Origin: Pseudomonas putida
Lineage (GTDB): Bacteria; Pseudomonadota; Gammaproteobacteria; Pseudomonadales; Pseudomonadaceae
DNA length: 64,000 bases
Direction: 5' to 3'
Assembly (NCBI RefSeq): GCF_028682635.1
Contig: NZ_JANHLK010000018.1
Coordinates: 1 to 64,000, forward strand
The translations under genes were made by a program, and so were the position numbers. Positions 25,936 through 35,187 of the stretch are shown here, piece after piece. Position 1 is the stretch's first letter. Every line of letters begins with the position of its first letter. The notes beneath the pieces are model-generated. The model was given only the letters and a program-made list of their open reading frames with translations. It was not told the DNA's origin and made no database searches.

Positions 25936-27315
25936 CTATAGCGATATCGAGTAGCTCAGGATCAAGCGGTTCTGATCCACGCCGCTGACGACTTCGCTGC
26001 GATAGGCGGCGTTCTTCCAGGTCACGCCCAACCCCTTCAACGGCCCGCTCTGGGTGACATAGCTCAGGGCGAAGTCGCGCTCCCACTCACTCAGCTCGCC
26101 ATTGGCGGACTGCACATCGGTTCCTTTCAAATATGCCAGGCTTGCCGTCAGCCCTGGCACGCCAATACTGACGAAGTCATAGTCATACTGCGCCAGCCAG
26201 GTCCGTTCGCCGGCGCGGCTGAAGTTGGCCAGTTGGCGGTCGGTGATCAGGTAGGTCAGTGCACCGCTGGAGCCTGGGTGTACGTCGCCCTGGTTGATGA
26301 ACGGGAAGTTACTGTTGCCCTCGACCGCCTGGTAACCCAGGCCCAGTGAATGCCCGCCGAGGCTGTAGGTGAAAAGCGCGCTCCAGGTCCGGTTGTCCAC
26401 TTCACCGCGCGTCAGCGCCGCGCCTGCAGAGTTTTCTCCGTAATAACCGGCGGCCAGGTAACCCTCGTCACGGCCTTGGGCACTGGCATTCTTGCCATCG
26501 GCATCGCTGTACCAGTAACGCAAATCGGACTTGAGACTGCCTGAGCCCAGAATCAACTTGTGAGTCAGGCCCAGGAAGTGCTGCTGGTAGAAGTCTTCGA
26601 GGTTGCCAAAGTAATACTGGGCCAGCAGGTCTTTGCTCAATTGATAGTCAAGACCTGCGAAGTTGAAGGCTTGAGTGTCCGCATTTTTCTGCGCGCCGCC
26701 CATGCTCAGTGCGGTCTTGTCGCTGGACGCCCGGCCTTTGGCGCGGTTCAACTGGCCCGCGGTCAGCGACAGGTTGTCGAACTCTTTCGAGGTGACCTGA
26801 GCGCCCTCGAAGGTTTGAGGCAGTAACCGGCCATCGTTGTACATCACCACGGGCAGCCGTGGCTGCAAGGTGCCCAGCCGCGCCTCGGTCTTCGAAACAC
26901 GCAGCTTGGCGGTCAGGCCAAGACTGCTGAACTGGTCCACGGCGGCGTTATCGCTGTCCACCGGAAACATATTGCCCTGGCCTGCGCGGGCACTCGGGTT
27001 GCGAGTCACGCTGCTGGCATTGTCGCCGGCCCGTCCACCGCCATCCAGGCGCACACCCAGCAACGCGAGGGCATCGATACCAAACCCGACGGTACCGGTC
27101 GTGAATCCGGACTGCAGGTTCAGGTTAAAGCCCTGGCCCCATTCTTCCTGGCGCGGGGCTGAACCACTGCCGCGGTTGTCGCTGTTGTAGTAGAGGTTGC
27201 GCAGGGACAGTCTGGCCTGGGCGTCTTCGACAAAACCTTCGGCATGTGCCTGGGCTACTGCCCCGAGGCTCAACGCGATGGCGCAACTGGTCAGGGGCCG
27301 TGGGGGTATGTTCAT
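25936..27315 (-). CDS. OprD-family outer-membrane porin
   Basis: A 459-residue OprD-type porin. The signal peptide ends at AQAHAEGF, and then come LRNLYYNSDNRGSG, FGIDALALLGVRLDGG, RLPVVMYNDGRLLPQTFEGAQ and the terminal QNRLILSYSISL strand. ATG at 27315 is chosen to give the signal peptide. It is the last gene of the minus-strand group DoeB-like deacylase - MFS - RidA - porin, and so is the likely outer-membrane port for the amide or N-acyl substrate. Its stop faces the TetR stop 9 bases away. Confidence 0.88.
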   Translation of the reverse strand: MNIPPRPLTSCAIALSLGAVAQAHAEGFVEDAQARLSLRNLYYNSDNRGSGSAPRQEEWGQGFNLNLQSGFTTGTVGFGIDALALLGVRLDGGGRAGDNASSVTRNPSARAGQGNMFPVDSDNAAVDQFSSLGLTAKLRVSKTEARLGTLQPRLPVVMYNDGRLLPQTFEGAQVTSKEFDNLSLTAGQLNRAKGRASSDKTALSMGGAQKNADTQAFNFAGLDYQLSKDLLAQYYFGNLEDFYQQHFLGLTHKLILGSGSLKSDLRYWYSDADGKNASAQGRDEGYLAAGYYGENSAGAALTRGEVDNRTWSALFTYSLGGHSLGLGYQAVEGNSNFPFINQGDVHPGSSGALTYLITDRQLANFSRAGERTWLAQYDYDFVSIGVPGLTASLAYLKGTDVQSANGELSEWERDFALSYVTQSGPLKGLGVTWKNAAYRSEVVSGVDQNRLILSYSISL

Positions 27316-27453
27316 GGTTGGATGCTCCCGTATTGTTATTGGCTCGGCCACGGTCCAACCGCCGGGCGCATGCCGGCGGTCAACCGTGACTGGATTCAAG
27401 GGCAGTCAAAAAGGCTTCAAGTGCAGGGCTGTCGTTAGGTGAGGCTCAAGCCT

Positions 27454-27804
27454 TCAGATCGCCAGGGCGGCGATGACCTGAATCTCGACCCGGTAGGCCG
27501 GGTTGGGAAAGCTGGCTTGCACACAGGCTCGGGCCGGTGGCTCGAAACCTTCCACCCAGGTGTCCCAGACGCAGTTCATGGCGGCAAAATCCTCTACGTC
27601 CGCCAGCCAGATCTGTACTGACAACAGCTGTTGCCGAGCCGAGCCGACAGCCTCGAGCAATGCATCGATCTTGCCGAGAATGTCGCGAGTCTGGGCTTCG
27701 ATGCCTTCCTTGAGTTGTGAGGTTTGCCCCGAGAGATAGACAGTGTTCTGGTGCACCACGGCTTGGGTCAGGCGCGCGCCGATGCCCACTCGTTGAATGT
27801 TCAT
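27454..27804 (-). CDS. RidA-family protein (second copy)
   Basis: A 116-residue RidA-type protein with YLSGQTSQ, a DIWLADVEDFAAMN-like helix (residues 65-77) and Arg92 in PPARACVQ, the expected catalytic Arg. It lies between the MFS transporter and the porin on the same strand. A second imine/enamine deaminase in one region suggests that the pathway makes unstable amino-acid intermediates. It is only distantly similar to the RidA at 24043, so they are not a recent duplicate. Confidence 0.85.
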   Translation of the reverse strand: MNIQRVGIGARLTQAVVHQNTVYLSGQTSQLKEGIEAQTRDILGKIDALLEAVGSARQQLLSVQIWLADVEDFAAMNCVWDTWVEGFEPPARACVQASFPNPAYRVEIQVIAALAI

Positions 27805-27842
27805 GCTTGGGATTTCCGTTTGTTGCGACAGTGAAAGGAACG

Positions 27843-29177
27843 TCAGGCCTGGGCCCGGCGGGCGGCCACGAAGTAGAGCAGGGTGCTGAGTAGGGCGGCC
27901 GTCACACCGACACCGCTGAGGGCGATCCCCAGGCTGTTTTCGACACCGGGCATGGACTGCGTGAGATAGCCCACGGCGAAGGGGCCGATGCCTCCACCGA
28001 CGATATTGGTCAGGAACACCAACAGTGCGATGGACCGGCCGCGCATTCGATTGGGGATGGCGACCTGCACCGGGATCGGCGCCAGCGCCATGACGATACT
28101 TGCCGAGAAGGCGCAGAGTGCGTAGGCGGCAATGTTCCAGCCAAACGTGGGGAGCAAGGGGGCGAACAGCGCCAGGGGGATCAGCGCGCAGGAGGCGAGG
28201 GCAGACGTCTTGAGGGCTTTGGGCACCGTTTGCTGGTCACTCATCCGGCTGCCCAGATAACGCGCGAACATCACACCGCAAATCCCGCCGAGCATGTACA
28301 AGGGCCCTGCGAGTTTGCCCACTTGACTGGCTTCCATCGCATACTTGCGAATCAGCAGGGTGGCGAACCAGGCCGTGTGGGAATAGAACAGCGTGATCAG
28401 GCTCATGTAGGCCAGGAAATACGGCGTACAAAAGCGATTGCGCACAAACAGCTCCTTGAGTACGGCCTTCATCGGCGGCGCCTGTTCGGCCACCTCGCCG
28501 CTCGCCAGGGCCATGGATTCGGTACGCGCCGGCTCGCGCACGCTGAACGCCACCAGGAACGCCAGCGGCAGGCCCGCAAGGCCCACGGTCAGAAAGATGA
28601 ACTGCCAGGGATGCAAGGCGATGCCCAGCACATCCACAAGACCCTCGGTATGGGACAGCCAGCCCAACAGCAAGCCACCGCCTGCCAAGGCCACGCCGCT
28701 GCCGATATAGGGGCCGAGCATGAAGATGCTGGTGGGGCGCGAGACTTTGCGCGGCGAGTACAGGTCGGCGAAAATCGACAGCACCGCCGGGCTCAAGCCC
28801 GCTTCGGCAATCGCGGTACCGGCGCGCCAGAACAGCAGTTCGCTGAAACTGTCTGCGGTCGCGCACAGGGCCGTGCACAGGGCCCAGATGGCCACGCAAA
28901 CGGCGATCAGTCGAACTCGATGTGTGCGATCAACCAGTCGGGCCACCACGACACCGGCGGTGGCGTAGCACAACGTGAAGGCGAAGCCCTGCAACAGGCC
29001 GATCTGGGTATCGCTCAAGGCCAGCGTGGCTTTGATCGGCTGCACCAGGATGCTGACGATCTGCCGGTCGATATAGGAAAACACGAAACACAGGAAGAAC
29101 AGGCCGACGGTGTAGCCATTGCGCAGGGCGCTGGCTGAACGTGCGTTGTCGACGTCGAGCGTTTGGGTAATGGACAT
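27843..29177 (-). CDS. MFS transporter
   Basis: A 444-residue MFS protein (FVFSYIDRQIVSILVQPIKA in helix 1, ARLVDRTHRVRLIAV in loop 2-3, FWRAGTAIAEAGLSPAVLS in helix 4-5), of the Spns/hexuronate-like group. The ATG at 29177 is preferred because GGAG stands 7 bases before it; 29183 is an alternative. It sits 35 bases downstream of the aspartoacylase-type gene and 38 bases before RidA, probably in one operon. The substrate is likely an N-acylated amino acid or amide. Confidence 0.82.
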   Translation of the reverse strand: MSITQTLDVDNARSASALRNGYTVGLFFLCFVFSYIDRQIVSILVQPIKATLALSDTQIGLLQGFAFTLCYATAGVVVARLVDRTHRVRLIAVCVAIWALCTALCATADSFSELLFWRAGTAIAEAGLSPAVLSIFADLYSPRKVSRPTSIFMLGPYIGSGVALAGGGLLLGWLSHTEGLVDVLGIALHPWQFIFLTVGLAGLPLAFLVAFSVREPARTESMALASGEVAEQAPPMKAVLKELFVRNRFCTPYFLAYMSLITLFYSHTAWFATLLIRKYAMEASQVGKLAGPLYMLGGICGVMFARYLGSRMSDQQTVPKALKTSALASCALIPLALFAPLLPTFGWNIAAYALCAFSASIVMALAPIPVQVAIPNRMRGRSIALLVFLTNIVGGGIGPFAVGYLTQSMPGVENSLGIALSGVGVTAALLSTLLYFVAARRAQA

Positions 29178-29211
29178 GGTCATGCTCCAGGCTCAAGGAC
29201 AGTCGGCAGGC

Positions 29212-30219
29212 TCAGTGCCATTGCGACGGGGCGGCGAGGACGGCAATGCAATCGCCGTGTTCGACCTTGGCGAAAGTGCGTGTGCACACCACCTGGCCCG
29301 CCTTGGTGAAGTGCAACTGCAGCGGTGCTTCCCAGGGTGCGTGAGGGTCGAACAGGCGCCCGGCCAATTGACCGCTCTGCACCTGCTCGCCCAGTTTAAA
29401 GCAAGGCTCGAACACCCCGGCGCGGGTGGCGAACAGGTAATGCTCAGGGCCTTCGACCTTGATCAGGCGTGTGGGCGAAGGCGCTGGCGCAGGTTCATCG
29501 ATTACGCCGAGACTGCGCAGTACCCGCTGCAAGCCGTCCTCGACAATTCGCAGCCCCTCGGGATCGCAACTGCCGCCACCGCCGAATTCACCGCACAAAA
29601 ACAGCTTGCCCTGGCGCTCGGCGGCTGCACCGTAAGTCCGGTCTTCGCCCAGCAGGTTCATGATCATTATGGTGGGCGCGGCAAACGCGTTCACCAGGCG
29701 CAGGTATTGATCATGCTGGGCGGGATCTTGCGGCAAGGCCGCGAGCAGTGTCGGGTAATGCTGGAACGACGCGCCCCCTGCGTGCAAGTCGAGGATCACA
29801 TCGGCGCGGGGGAAGAGTTCGGTATCGACGTAGTGGGCGATCATTTCCGTGATGCTGCCATTGCGCTGGCCGGGAAACATCCGGTTCAGGTTGCCATTGT
29901 CGATGGGCGAGGTGCGCGAGGCGTTGAGAAAGGCCGGAAAATTCAGCCCCGGCACCACGATCAGTCGACCCTGGATCTGCATCGTCGGCAAGCGCTGCAG
30001 CAGTTTCATCAGGGCTACCGGCCCTTCGTATTCATCGCCATGGTTGCCACCGGTCAACAGCACCGTGGGGCCGGTGCCCTGCTTGAGTACGGCAATGGGA
30101 ATAAGGATGCGGCCATAGGCTGAGCGGTCATGGGAGTAAGGGACTTTCAGGCTGCCGGTTTGAAAGCCCTCCTGCTCGAAGTCGATATCGGTGCTGATCA
30201 GTGATCGAGGAATGTTCAT
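29212..30219 (-). CDS. aspartoacylase/succinylglutamate desuccinylase-family deacylase (DoeB-like)
   Basis: A 335-residue zinc hydrolase of the AstE/AspA family. The zinc motif GGNHGDEYEGP (His and Glu ligands near residues 59-62) and the third ligand in LDLHAGG (near 144) are present. The C-terminal 80 residues hold a beta-rich domain as in N-alpha-acetyl-diaminobutyrate deacetylase (DoeB). It removes an acyl group from an N-acyl amino acid. The ATG at 30219 has AGGTGA at good spacing; a GTG at 30231 does not. It is the first gene of the group with MFS, RidA and porin, 150 bases downstream of a LysR gene. Confidence 0.82.
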   Translation of the reverse strand: MNIPRSLISTDIDFEQEGFQTGSLKVPYSHDRSAYGRILIPIAVLKQGTGPTVLLTGGNHGDEYEGPVALMKLLQRLPTMQIQGRLIVVPGLNFPAFLNASRTSPIDNGNLNRMFPGQRNGSITEMIAHYVDTELFPRADVILDLHAGGASFQHYPTLLAALPQDPAQHDQYLRLVNAFAAPTIMIMNLLGEDRTYGAAAERQGKLFLCGEFGGGGSCDPEGLRIVEDGLQRVLRSLGVIDEPAPAPSPTRLIKVEGPEHYLFATRAGVFEPCFKLGEQVQSGQLAGRLFDPHAPWEAPLQLHFTKAGQVVCTRTFAKVEHGDCIAVLAAPSQWH

Positions 30220-30369
30220 GAGTGGGCTCACCTGCTTTTTATTCTGGGCGGTTTGGGCGCTGTCGGCGCGCCTTCGGGACCATCATTGCGCAAGTGTCGA
30301 TGTAGCGATAATGCCGATGGCTTGCACGACCGATGCTTTTGAGGCATCGCTCTGCAGGTCAGTCGATGG

Positions 30370-31260
30370 CTAGGGTTGCTTGATCATCTGCTGCAATTTT
30401 TCCAGGAAGTGCTGCAGCAGCGGGTTCTGATTGCTGGCCTGCCACGCAAACGACAAGGGCATCGAGATGGAAAAATTCTTCAACCGGATAAACCGCACCA
30501 GAGCAGGCGGCCGACCGGCGTTAGCCGAATTGACGATAGCTGCGCCCACGCCGGAAGACACCAACGCCAGGATCGCCGATTCGGTCTGTTCCTGCTGAAC
30601 GATGCGCAGGCTTACGCCCGCCTGGTGGCAGGCACTGAGCAGGCAATCGTGGTAAGCGGGGTAGACGTGACGGGGAAAGGTCACGAAGGGCAGGTGTGCG
30701 ACCTGTTTGAGCTCGAGGATGTCACCAGGAAGTTGCCAACTGCTGGGGACCGCCAGCATCACATCGTGATTGACCAGCGTCAGTACCTGGCAAGGTGTCA
30801 TCAGTGGGGCAAAGGCATAGATAAAGCCGCCGTCCAGCGTGCCCTGTTCGATGGCTTGCAACTGCAGCGGGCTATTGATCGGCATCAGCTCGATGCTGGC
30901 TTCGGGCAGTTCGTCCTGGAACGCGCGCAAGGCGCTTGGCATGAAACCATCCCAGCCAGCATTTTCGACAAAACCCAGGCGCAAATGCCCCAGCCTGCCG
31001 CCCGCCACGCGCTTGGCGCTCAGCACGGCGTTGTCCAGGTCGTCGAGGATTTTTTGCACCGAGGCGTGAAAGTACTCACCCGCCTTGGTCAGTTTCAACC
31101 CCTTGGGCAAGCGTTCGAAAAGGCTGAAACCCAGCTCTTGCTCAAGGTCCAGCAGCTGTCTGGAAATGGCGGGCTGAGTGATGAAGATGCGATCGGCTGC
31201 CAGGCGAATGCTCTTGTATTCGGCAGCTGCCATGAAGTAACGCAGGTGGCGCAGTTCCAT
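30370..31260 (-). CDS. LysR-family transcriptional regulator
   Basis: A 296-residue LysR protein beginning MELRHLRYFMAAAEYKSIRL with HTH QPAISRQLLDLEQELGFSLFER and the usual effector domain. The ATG at 31260 gives the normal start; the open frame to 31404 is upstream leader. It precedes the DoeB-like gene on the same strand and probably controls it. The 250 bases upstream (31261-31511) contain no gene. Confidence 0.83.
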   Translation of the reverse strand: MELRHLRYFMAAAEYKSIRLAADRIFITQPAISRQLLDLEQELGFSLFERLPKGLKLTKAGEYFHASVQKILDDLDNAVLSAKRVAGGRLGHLRLGFVENAGWDGFMPSALRAFQDELPEASIELMPINSPLQLQAIEQGTLDGGFIYAFAPLMTPCQVLTLVNHDVMLAVPSSWQLPGDILELKQVAHLPFVTFPRHVYPAYHDCLLSACHQAGVSLRIVQQEQTESAILALVSSGVGAAIVNSANAGRPPALVRFIRLKNFSISMPLSFAWQASNQNPLLQHFLEKLQQMIKQP

Positions 31261-31511
31261 AACGGCTCTCACAGACACGGACGTTCGAGCCTGCGACTTT
31301 GCACGTGGATCGAGATGGCGTCGAGTGGCCCGCGGCAGGTTCAAGCAGCAAAGAGGGAAATTTGCGGGTAGCAACGTGACCGTTACACCATCCATTCCAC
31401 GCATTTCCCCCTCCGTTCGGTCTCACGCAGATCGCATTGCAAAGCGGTCAAACCGTGCTGCTCGGTGAAAGCAGGACAATGCCGAACTCACCGTTTCGTC
31501 TGGTTGGTGTT

Positions 31512-32849
31512 TCAGGCCGCAGCTCTCACACCTGCGCCTTTGCCCTCTACCGGAATGTCATGCAGGGAAATCCGTGATGTCTCAGGCAATGCCAGTCCGC
31601 CCGCCAGCGCCAGCAAGGCAATCGCGATCAGGTAGAACGCCGGCGACAGGTTGCTGCCGGTGGTGCTGATCAGCCACGTGGCCACCAACGGCGCGGTGCC
31701 GCCGAAAATCGTGTAGGCCATGTTGTAGGTGATTGCCGAGGCGGTGTAGCGAGTGCGGGTCGGGAAGGTTTCCGAAAGCAGGGCTGCGGTGACCACGCCA
31801 CACAACACCGCGCCGACCGCCAGCAGCATCACGCCGGCGACGGATGCTGCGAATGAGCCGGAGCTGGCCATCAGGAACGCCGGGTACACGGCCACGATCA
31901 GCAGCGCGCACGCGGTCATCACCGTCATTCGCCGCCCGACCCGGTCCGAATACAGCCCGGCCAGCGGGCAGATCGCTGCGGCGAACAGCAAGGCGATCAG
32001 TGACACCAGCAAGGCTGTTGCGCGACTCAGGCCACCCGCGACCTGCAGGTAGGTCGCGAAGTAGGTGGTGAACATGTAGAACGACAGCGCTGTGAGCGAC
32101 ACGAAGGCGCCCAGGCAACAGATGGCCGCGCCATGGTTGCGCAAGGTTTCCTTGAGTGGGGAGTGGGCGACGGCGTGTTCCTCGGTCACCGCCTGGAAGG
32201 CCGGTGTCTCATCGAGCTTCCAGCGCAGGTACAAACCCACCAGGCCCAGCGGCGCGGCAATCAGGAACGGCAGGCGCCAGCCCCAGCTGCCCATCGCTTC
32301 GGCGGATAAAGACGCCTCGAGTGCGTAGGCCACCACGGCTGCCGCGGCGAAGGCGGAGAACGTCGATACCGGGATGAAGCTGCCGTACCAGGCGCGTTTA
32401 TCGCTCGGTGCATGTTCCATCAGGTAGGCACAGGCACCGGCGTATTCACCGCCGGCGGAGAAGCCCTGGGCGCAACGGATCAGCGACAGAAGAATCGGCG
32501 CCGTGACCCCGATCGCGGCATAAGTGGGCAGCAGGCCGATCAAGGTCGTCGCACCGGCCATCAGCAGAATCGTCATCGCCAGGGTGCGCTTGCGGCCGAT
32601 CCGGTCGCCCAGCATGCCGAAGAAAATCCCGCCGAGGGGTCGAAACGCAAACGCCACGGCAAACACCGCAAAGGTCTTGAGCAGCGCGGCGCTGGCATCG
32701 CCGCTGGGGAAAAACTGCTGGGCGATGGTCGTGGCCAGGAAGCCGTAGACGGCGAAATCGAACCACTCGACGAAATTGCCGATGCCGGCCGCCACGATCA
32801 CTCTTCTCAGGGTGTTCGGGCTGACTTGTTCCGTAGTTGTGCTCGTCAT
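31512..32849 (-). CDS. MFS metabolite:H+ symporter divergent from vanAB
   Basis: A 445-residue MHS-family protein: GIGNFVEWFDFAVYGFLA in helix 1, GMLGDRIGRKRTL in loop 2-3, FSAGGEYAGACAYLMEHAP in helix 4-5 and SDRVGRRMTV in the repeat. MHS members carry citrate, ketoglutarate, shikimate or aromatic acids. It is divergent from vanA with a 245-base interval that holds two ATGGATCCAT palindromes, so it is likely co-regulated by VanR and may import vanillate or a precursor. Confidence 0.85.
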   Translation of the reverse strand: MTSTTTEQVSPNTLRRVIVAAGIGNFVEWFDFAVYGFLATTIAQQFFPSGDASAALLKTFAVFAVAFAFRPLGGIFFGMLGDRIGRKRTLAMTILLMAGATTLIGLLPTYAAIGVTAPILLSLIRCAQGFSAGGEYAGACAYLMEHAPSDKRAWYGSFIPVSTFSAFAAAAVVAYALEASLSAEAMGSWGWRLPFLIAAPLGLVGLYLRWKLDETPAFQAVTEEHAVAHSPLKETLRNHGAAICCLGAFVSLTALSFYMFTTYFATYLQVAGGLSRATALLVSLIALLFAAAICPLAGLYSDRVGRRMTVMTACALLIVAVYPAFLMASSGSFAASVAGVMLLAVGAVLCGVVTAALLSETFPTRTRYTASAITYNMAYTIFGGTAPLVATWLISTTGSNLSPAFYLIAIALLALAGGLALPETSRISLHDIPVEGKGAGVRAAA

Positions 32850-32991
32850 GCTTGACCTCGACAGTTCGTCAGTAAGCTAACGATTATCGAGGCAGGCGCT
32901 GCAGCGGTTGGCTTCAAAAGTGTCATCCACGTAGTCAGGACCGACTTCGCCGACATCAAGTGTGCGAAAGGTTGAAATCACTGTTTTGGCT

Positions 32992-33007
32992 TTAATGGAT
33001 CCATTAA
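32992..33007. promoter_or_regulatory. VanR operator 1 (perfect 16-base palindrome)
   Basis: TTAATGGATCCATTAA is a perfect palindrome with the core TGGATCCA. It resembles the operator ATTGGATCCAAT known for FadR-type VanR of Caulobacter. It stands about midway in the interval between the divergent MHS transporter and vanA. A TTGACT hexamer on the minus strand (33014-33009) abuts it, so it may cover a promoter toward the transporter. Confidence 0.7.
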
Positions 33008-33029
33008 TAGTCAAGAATCAGCAAAAAGC

Positions 33030-33059
33030 TTGACGCATGTCAGGATTATCCGCTCAAAT
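33030..33059 (+). promoter_or_regulatory. candidate vanA promoter
   Basis: TTGACG at 33030-33035 and TCAAAT at 33054-33059, 18 bases apart, form a plausible sigma-70 promoter. Its -10 end overlaps the second VanR palindrome, which would allow direct repression. Confidence 0.35.
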
Positions 33060-33067
33060 GGATCCAT
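33058..33067. promoter_or_regulatory. VanR operator 2 before vanA
   Basis: ATGGATCCAT, a 10-base palindrome identical in its core to the site at 32992, lies 28 bases before the vanA start. The two centres are 63 bases apart (six helical turns). Confidence 0.65.
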
Positions 33068-33094
33068 AAAAACAAGCCTGTCCGGAGAATCCCT

Positions 33095-34153
33095 ATGTAT
33101 CCGAAAAACACCTGGTATGTCGCCTGCACCCCTGAAGAGATCGCTTCCAAGCCCCTGGGGCGGCAGATATGCGGTGAGAAAATCGTTTTCTATCGTGGGC
33201 AGGAAGGGCGGGTGGCCGCCGTCGAGGATTTTTGCCCACACCGCGGCGCCCCCCTTTCGCTGGGGTATGTCGAGAACGGCAACCTGGTCTGTGGCTACCA
33301 CGGGCTGGTCATGGGCTGTGATGGTAAGACCGTCGAAATGCCGGGGCAGCGCGTACGGGGTTTTCCGTGCAACAAGACTTACGCCGTTGAAGAGCGATAC
33401 GGTTTCATCTGGGTCTGGCCGGGTGAGCAGGACAAGGCTGACCCTGCGCTGATCCATCATCTGGAATGGGCGGTCAGCGATGAATGGGCCTACGGCGGCG
33501 GGCTGTTCCACATCAATTGCGACTATCGACTGATGATCGATAACCTGATGGACCTCACCCACGAAACCTACGTGCACGCCTCGAGCATCGGCCAGAAAGA
33601 GATCGATGAAGTGGCGCCGGTCACCACCGTCGAGGGTGACGAGGTGGTTACCGCCCGGCACATGGAAAACATCATGGCGCCGCCGTTCTGGCGCATGGCC
33701 CTGCGGGGCAACAACCTGGCCGACGATGTGCCGGTGGACCGCTGGCAGATCTGCCGCTTCAGTCCACCCAGCCACGTGTTGATCGAGGTGGGCGTGGCTC
33801 ACGCCGGTAAAGGCGGTTACGACGCCGAGCCGCAACACAAGGCCGCGAGCATCGTGGTCGATTTCATTACCCCGGAAACCGAGACGTCGATCTGGTACTT
33901 CTGGGGCATGGCGCGCAATTTCAATCCGCACGACGAAGAACTGACCGCGACCATCCGCGAGGGCCAGGGCAAGATCTTCAGCGAAGACCTCGACATGCTC
34001 GAACAGCAGCAGAAGAACCTGCTGGCCAATCCCGAGCGCAACCTGCTCAAGCTCAATATCGATGCCGGTGGCGTGCAGTCCCGTCGCGTGCTGGAGCGAA
34101 TCATCGCCCGCGAGCGCGCGCCGGCAGTCGAGCTGATTGCCACGGCCAACTAG
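33095..34153 (+). CDS. vanA: vanillate O-demethylase oxygenase subunit
   Basis: A 352-residue Rieske non-haem iron oxygenase. The Rieske centre ligands are Cys47-x-His49 (FCPHRGAP) and Cys66-x2-His69 (VCGYHG). The mononuclear iron site is DLTHETYVH (His156, His161). With VanB it demethylates vanillate to protocatechuate and formaldehyde. The product is the substrate of PcaHG, encoded 20 kb upstream in this window. GGAGAA stands 7 bases before the ATG. It is followed by vanB after 74 bases. Confidence 0.95.
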   Translation: MYPKNTWYVACTPEEIASKPLGRQICGEKIVFYRGQEGRVAAVEDFCPHRGAPLSLGYVENGNLVCGYHGLVMGCDGKTVEMPGQRVRGFPCNKTYAVEERYGFIWVWPGEQDKADPALIHHLEWAVSDEWAYGGGLFHINCDYRLMIDNLMDLTHETYVHASSIGQKEIDEVAPVTTVEGDEVVTARHMENIMAPPFWRMALRGNNLADDVPVDRWQICRFSPPSHVLIEVGVAHAGKGGYDAEPQHKAASIVVDFITPETETSIWYFWGMARNFNPHDEELTATIREGQGKIFSEDLDMLEQQQKNLLANPERNLLKLNIDAGGVQSRRVLERIIARERAPAVELIATAN

Positions 34154-34193
34154 CTCGAGCGCTACGCCAGTCCACTCCCATTGATCCTGTTCA

Positions 34194-34211
34194 CGGCCAC
34201 TGCGGTGGCCG
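34194..34211 (+). other. stem-loop between vanA and vanB
   Basis: CGGCCAC-TGCG-GTGGCCG forms a 7-bp stem with a 4-base loop 16 bases before the vanB ATG. There is no T-run. It could set the stability or the ratio of VanA to VanB message. Confidence 0.35.
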
Positions 34212-34227
34212 GACTTGAAGGTGCGCC

Positions 34228-35178
34228 ATGATTGAAGTCGTCGTGACATCCCGCAACAACGAAGCCCTGGATATCTGCAGCTACGAGTTGGCCTGTGCAC
34301 AAGGCGGGCAATTGCCTGGTTTCAGTGCCGGGGCCCATATCGACGTGCACTTGCCCGGCGGGCTGATCCGCCAGTACTCGCTGTGCAATCACCCGCAAGA
34401 GCGCCATCGCTACCTGATCGGCGTGCTCAAGGACACCGCCTCGCGCGGCGGTTCCCAGAGCCTGCACGAGCAGATCAACAGCGGTGACCGCCTGTTCATC
34501 AGCGAGCCTCGCAACCTGTTCCCGCTGGTGGCCGAGGGGCAGCGCAGCCTGTTATTCGCCGGTGGCATCGGCATCACCCCGATCCTGTGCATGGCCGAGC
34601 AACTGGCCCACAGCGGCGCCGATTTCGAGCTGCATTACTGTGCGCGCTCCAGCGAACGTGCGGCGTTTGTCGAGCGACTCAAAGGCGCCTCCTTTGCCGA
34701 TCGCGTGCACCTGCATTTCGACGAAGAGGCCGATTCGCGCCTGGATGCCGCCAAGGTCCTGGCCAATCCGCGGCCTGACCTGCACCTGTATGTCTGCGGG
34801 CCTTCAGGGTTCATGCAGCATGTGCTCGACAGCGCCAAGGCCCAGGGCTGGAGCGACGAGCAGTTGCACCGTGAATACTTCGCCGCGGCGCCGGTGGATA
34901 CCAGTGCCGATGGGGCGTTCCAGGTCAAGCTGGCCAACAGCGGGCAGGTGTTCGACATTCCGGCCGACAAGACGGTGGTCCAGGTGCTGGAAAGTCACGG
35001 TGTCGAGATTGCGCTTTCCTGTGAGCAGGGCATCTGCGGCACCTGCCTGACGCGTGTGCTGGATGGGGTGCCGGAGCACCGTGACCTGTTCCTCACTGAA
35101 GAAGAGCAAGCAGCCAATGATCAGTTCACGCCTTGCTGTTCGAGGTCCAAGTCCAAGCTGTTGGTGCTGGACCTCTGA
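34228..35178 (+). CDS. vanB: vanillate O-demethylase reductase subunit
   Basis: A 316-residue class IA reductase: flavin-binding RQYS (residues 48-51), nucleotide-binding GGIGITP (112-118), and a C-terminal plant-type [2Fe-2S] ferredoxin domain with Cys265, Cys270, Cys273 and Cys303 (CEQGICGTC ... C). It passes electrons from NAD(P)H to VanA. The stop is only 9 bases from the stop of the convergent vanR gene, so no separate terminator fits between them. Confidence 0.95.
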   Translation: MIEVVVTSRNNEALDICSYELACAQGGQLPGFSAGAHIDVHLPGGLIRQYSLCNHPQERHRYLIGVLKDTASRGGSQSLHEQINSGDRLFISEPRNLFPLVAEGQRSLLFAGGIGITPILCMAEQLAHSGADFELHYCARSSERAAFVERLKGASFADRVHLHFDEEADSRLDAAKVLANPRPDLHLYVCGPSGFMQHVLDSAKAQGWSDEQLHREYFAAAPVDTSADGAFQVKLANSGQVFDIPADKTVVQVLESHGVEIALSCEQGICGTCLTRVLDGVPEHRDLFLTEEEQAANDQFTPCCSRSKSKLLVLDL

Positions 35179-35187
35179 TCCCGCCGA

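Noticed and set aside
33011..34300. 429-codon minus-strand frame
   Set aside because: Opposite vanA, whose Rieske and iron ligands are all intact; no protein family resembles the minus frame.
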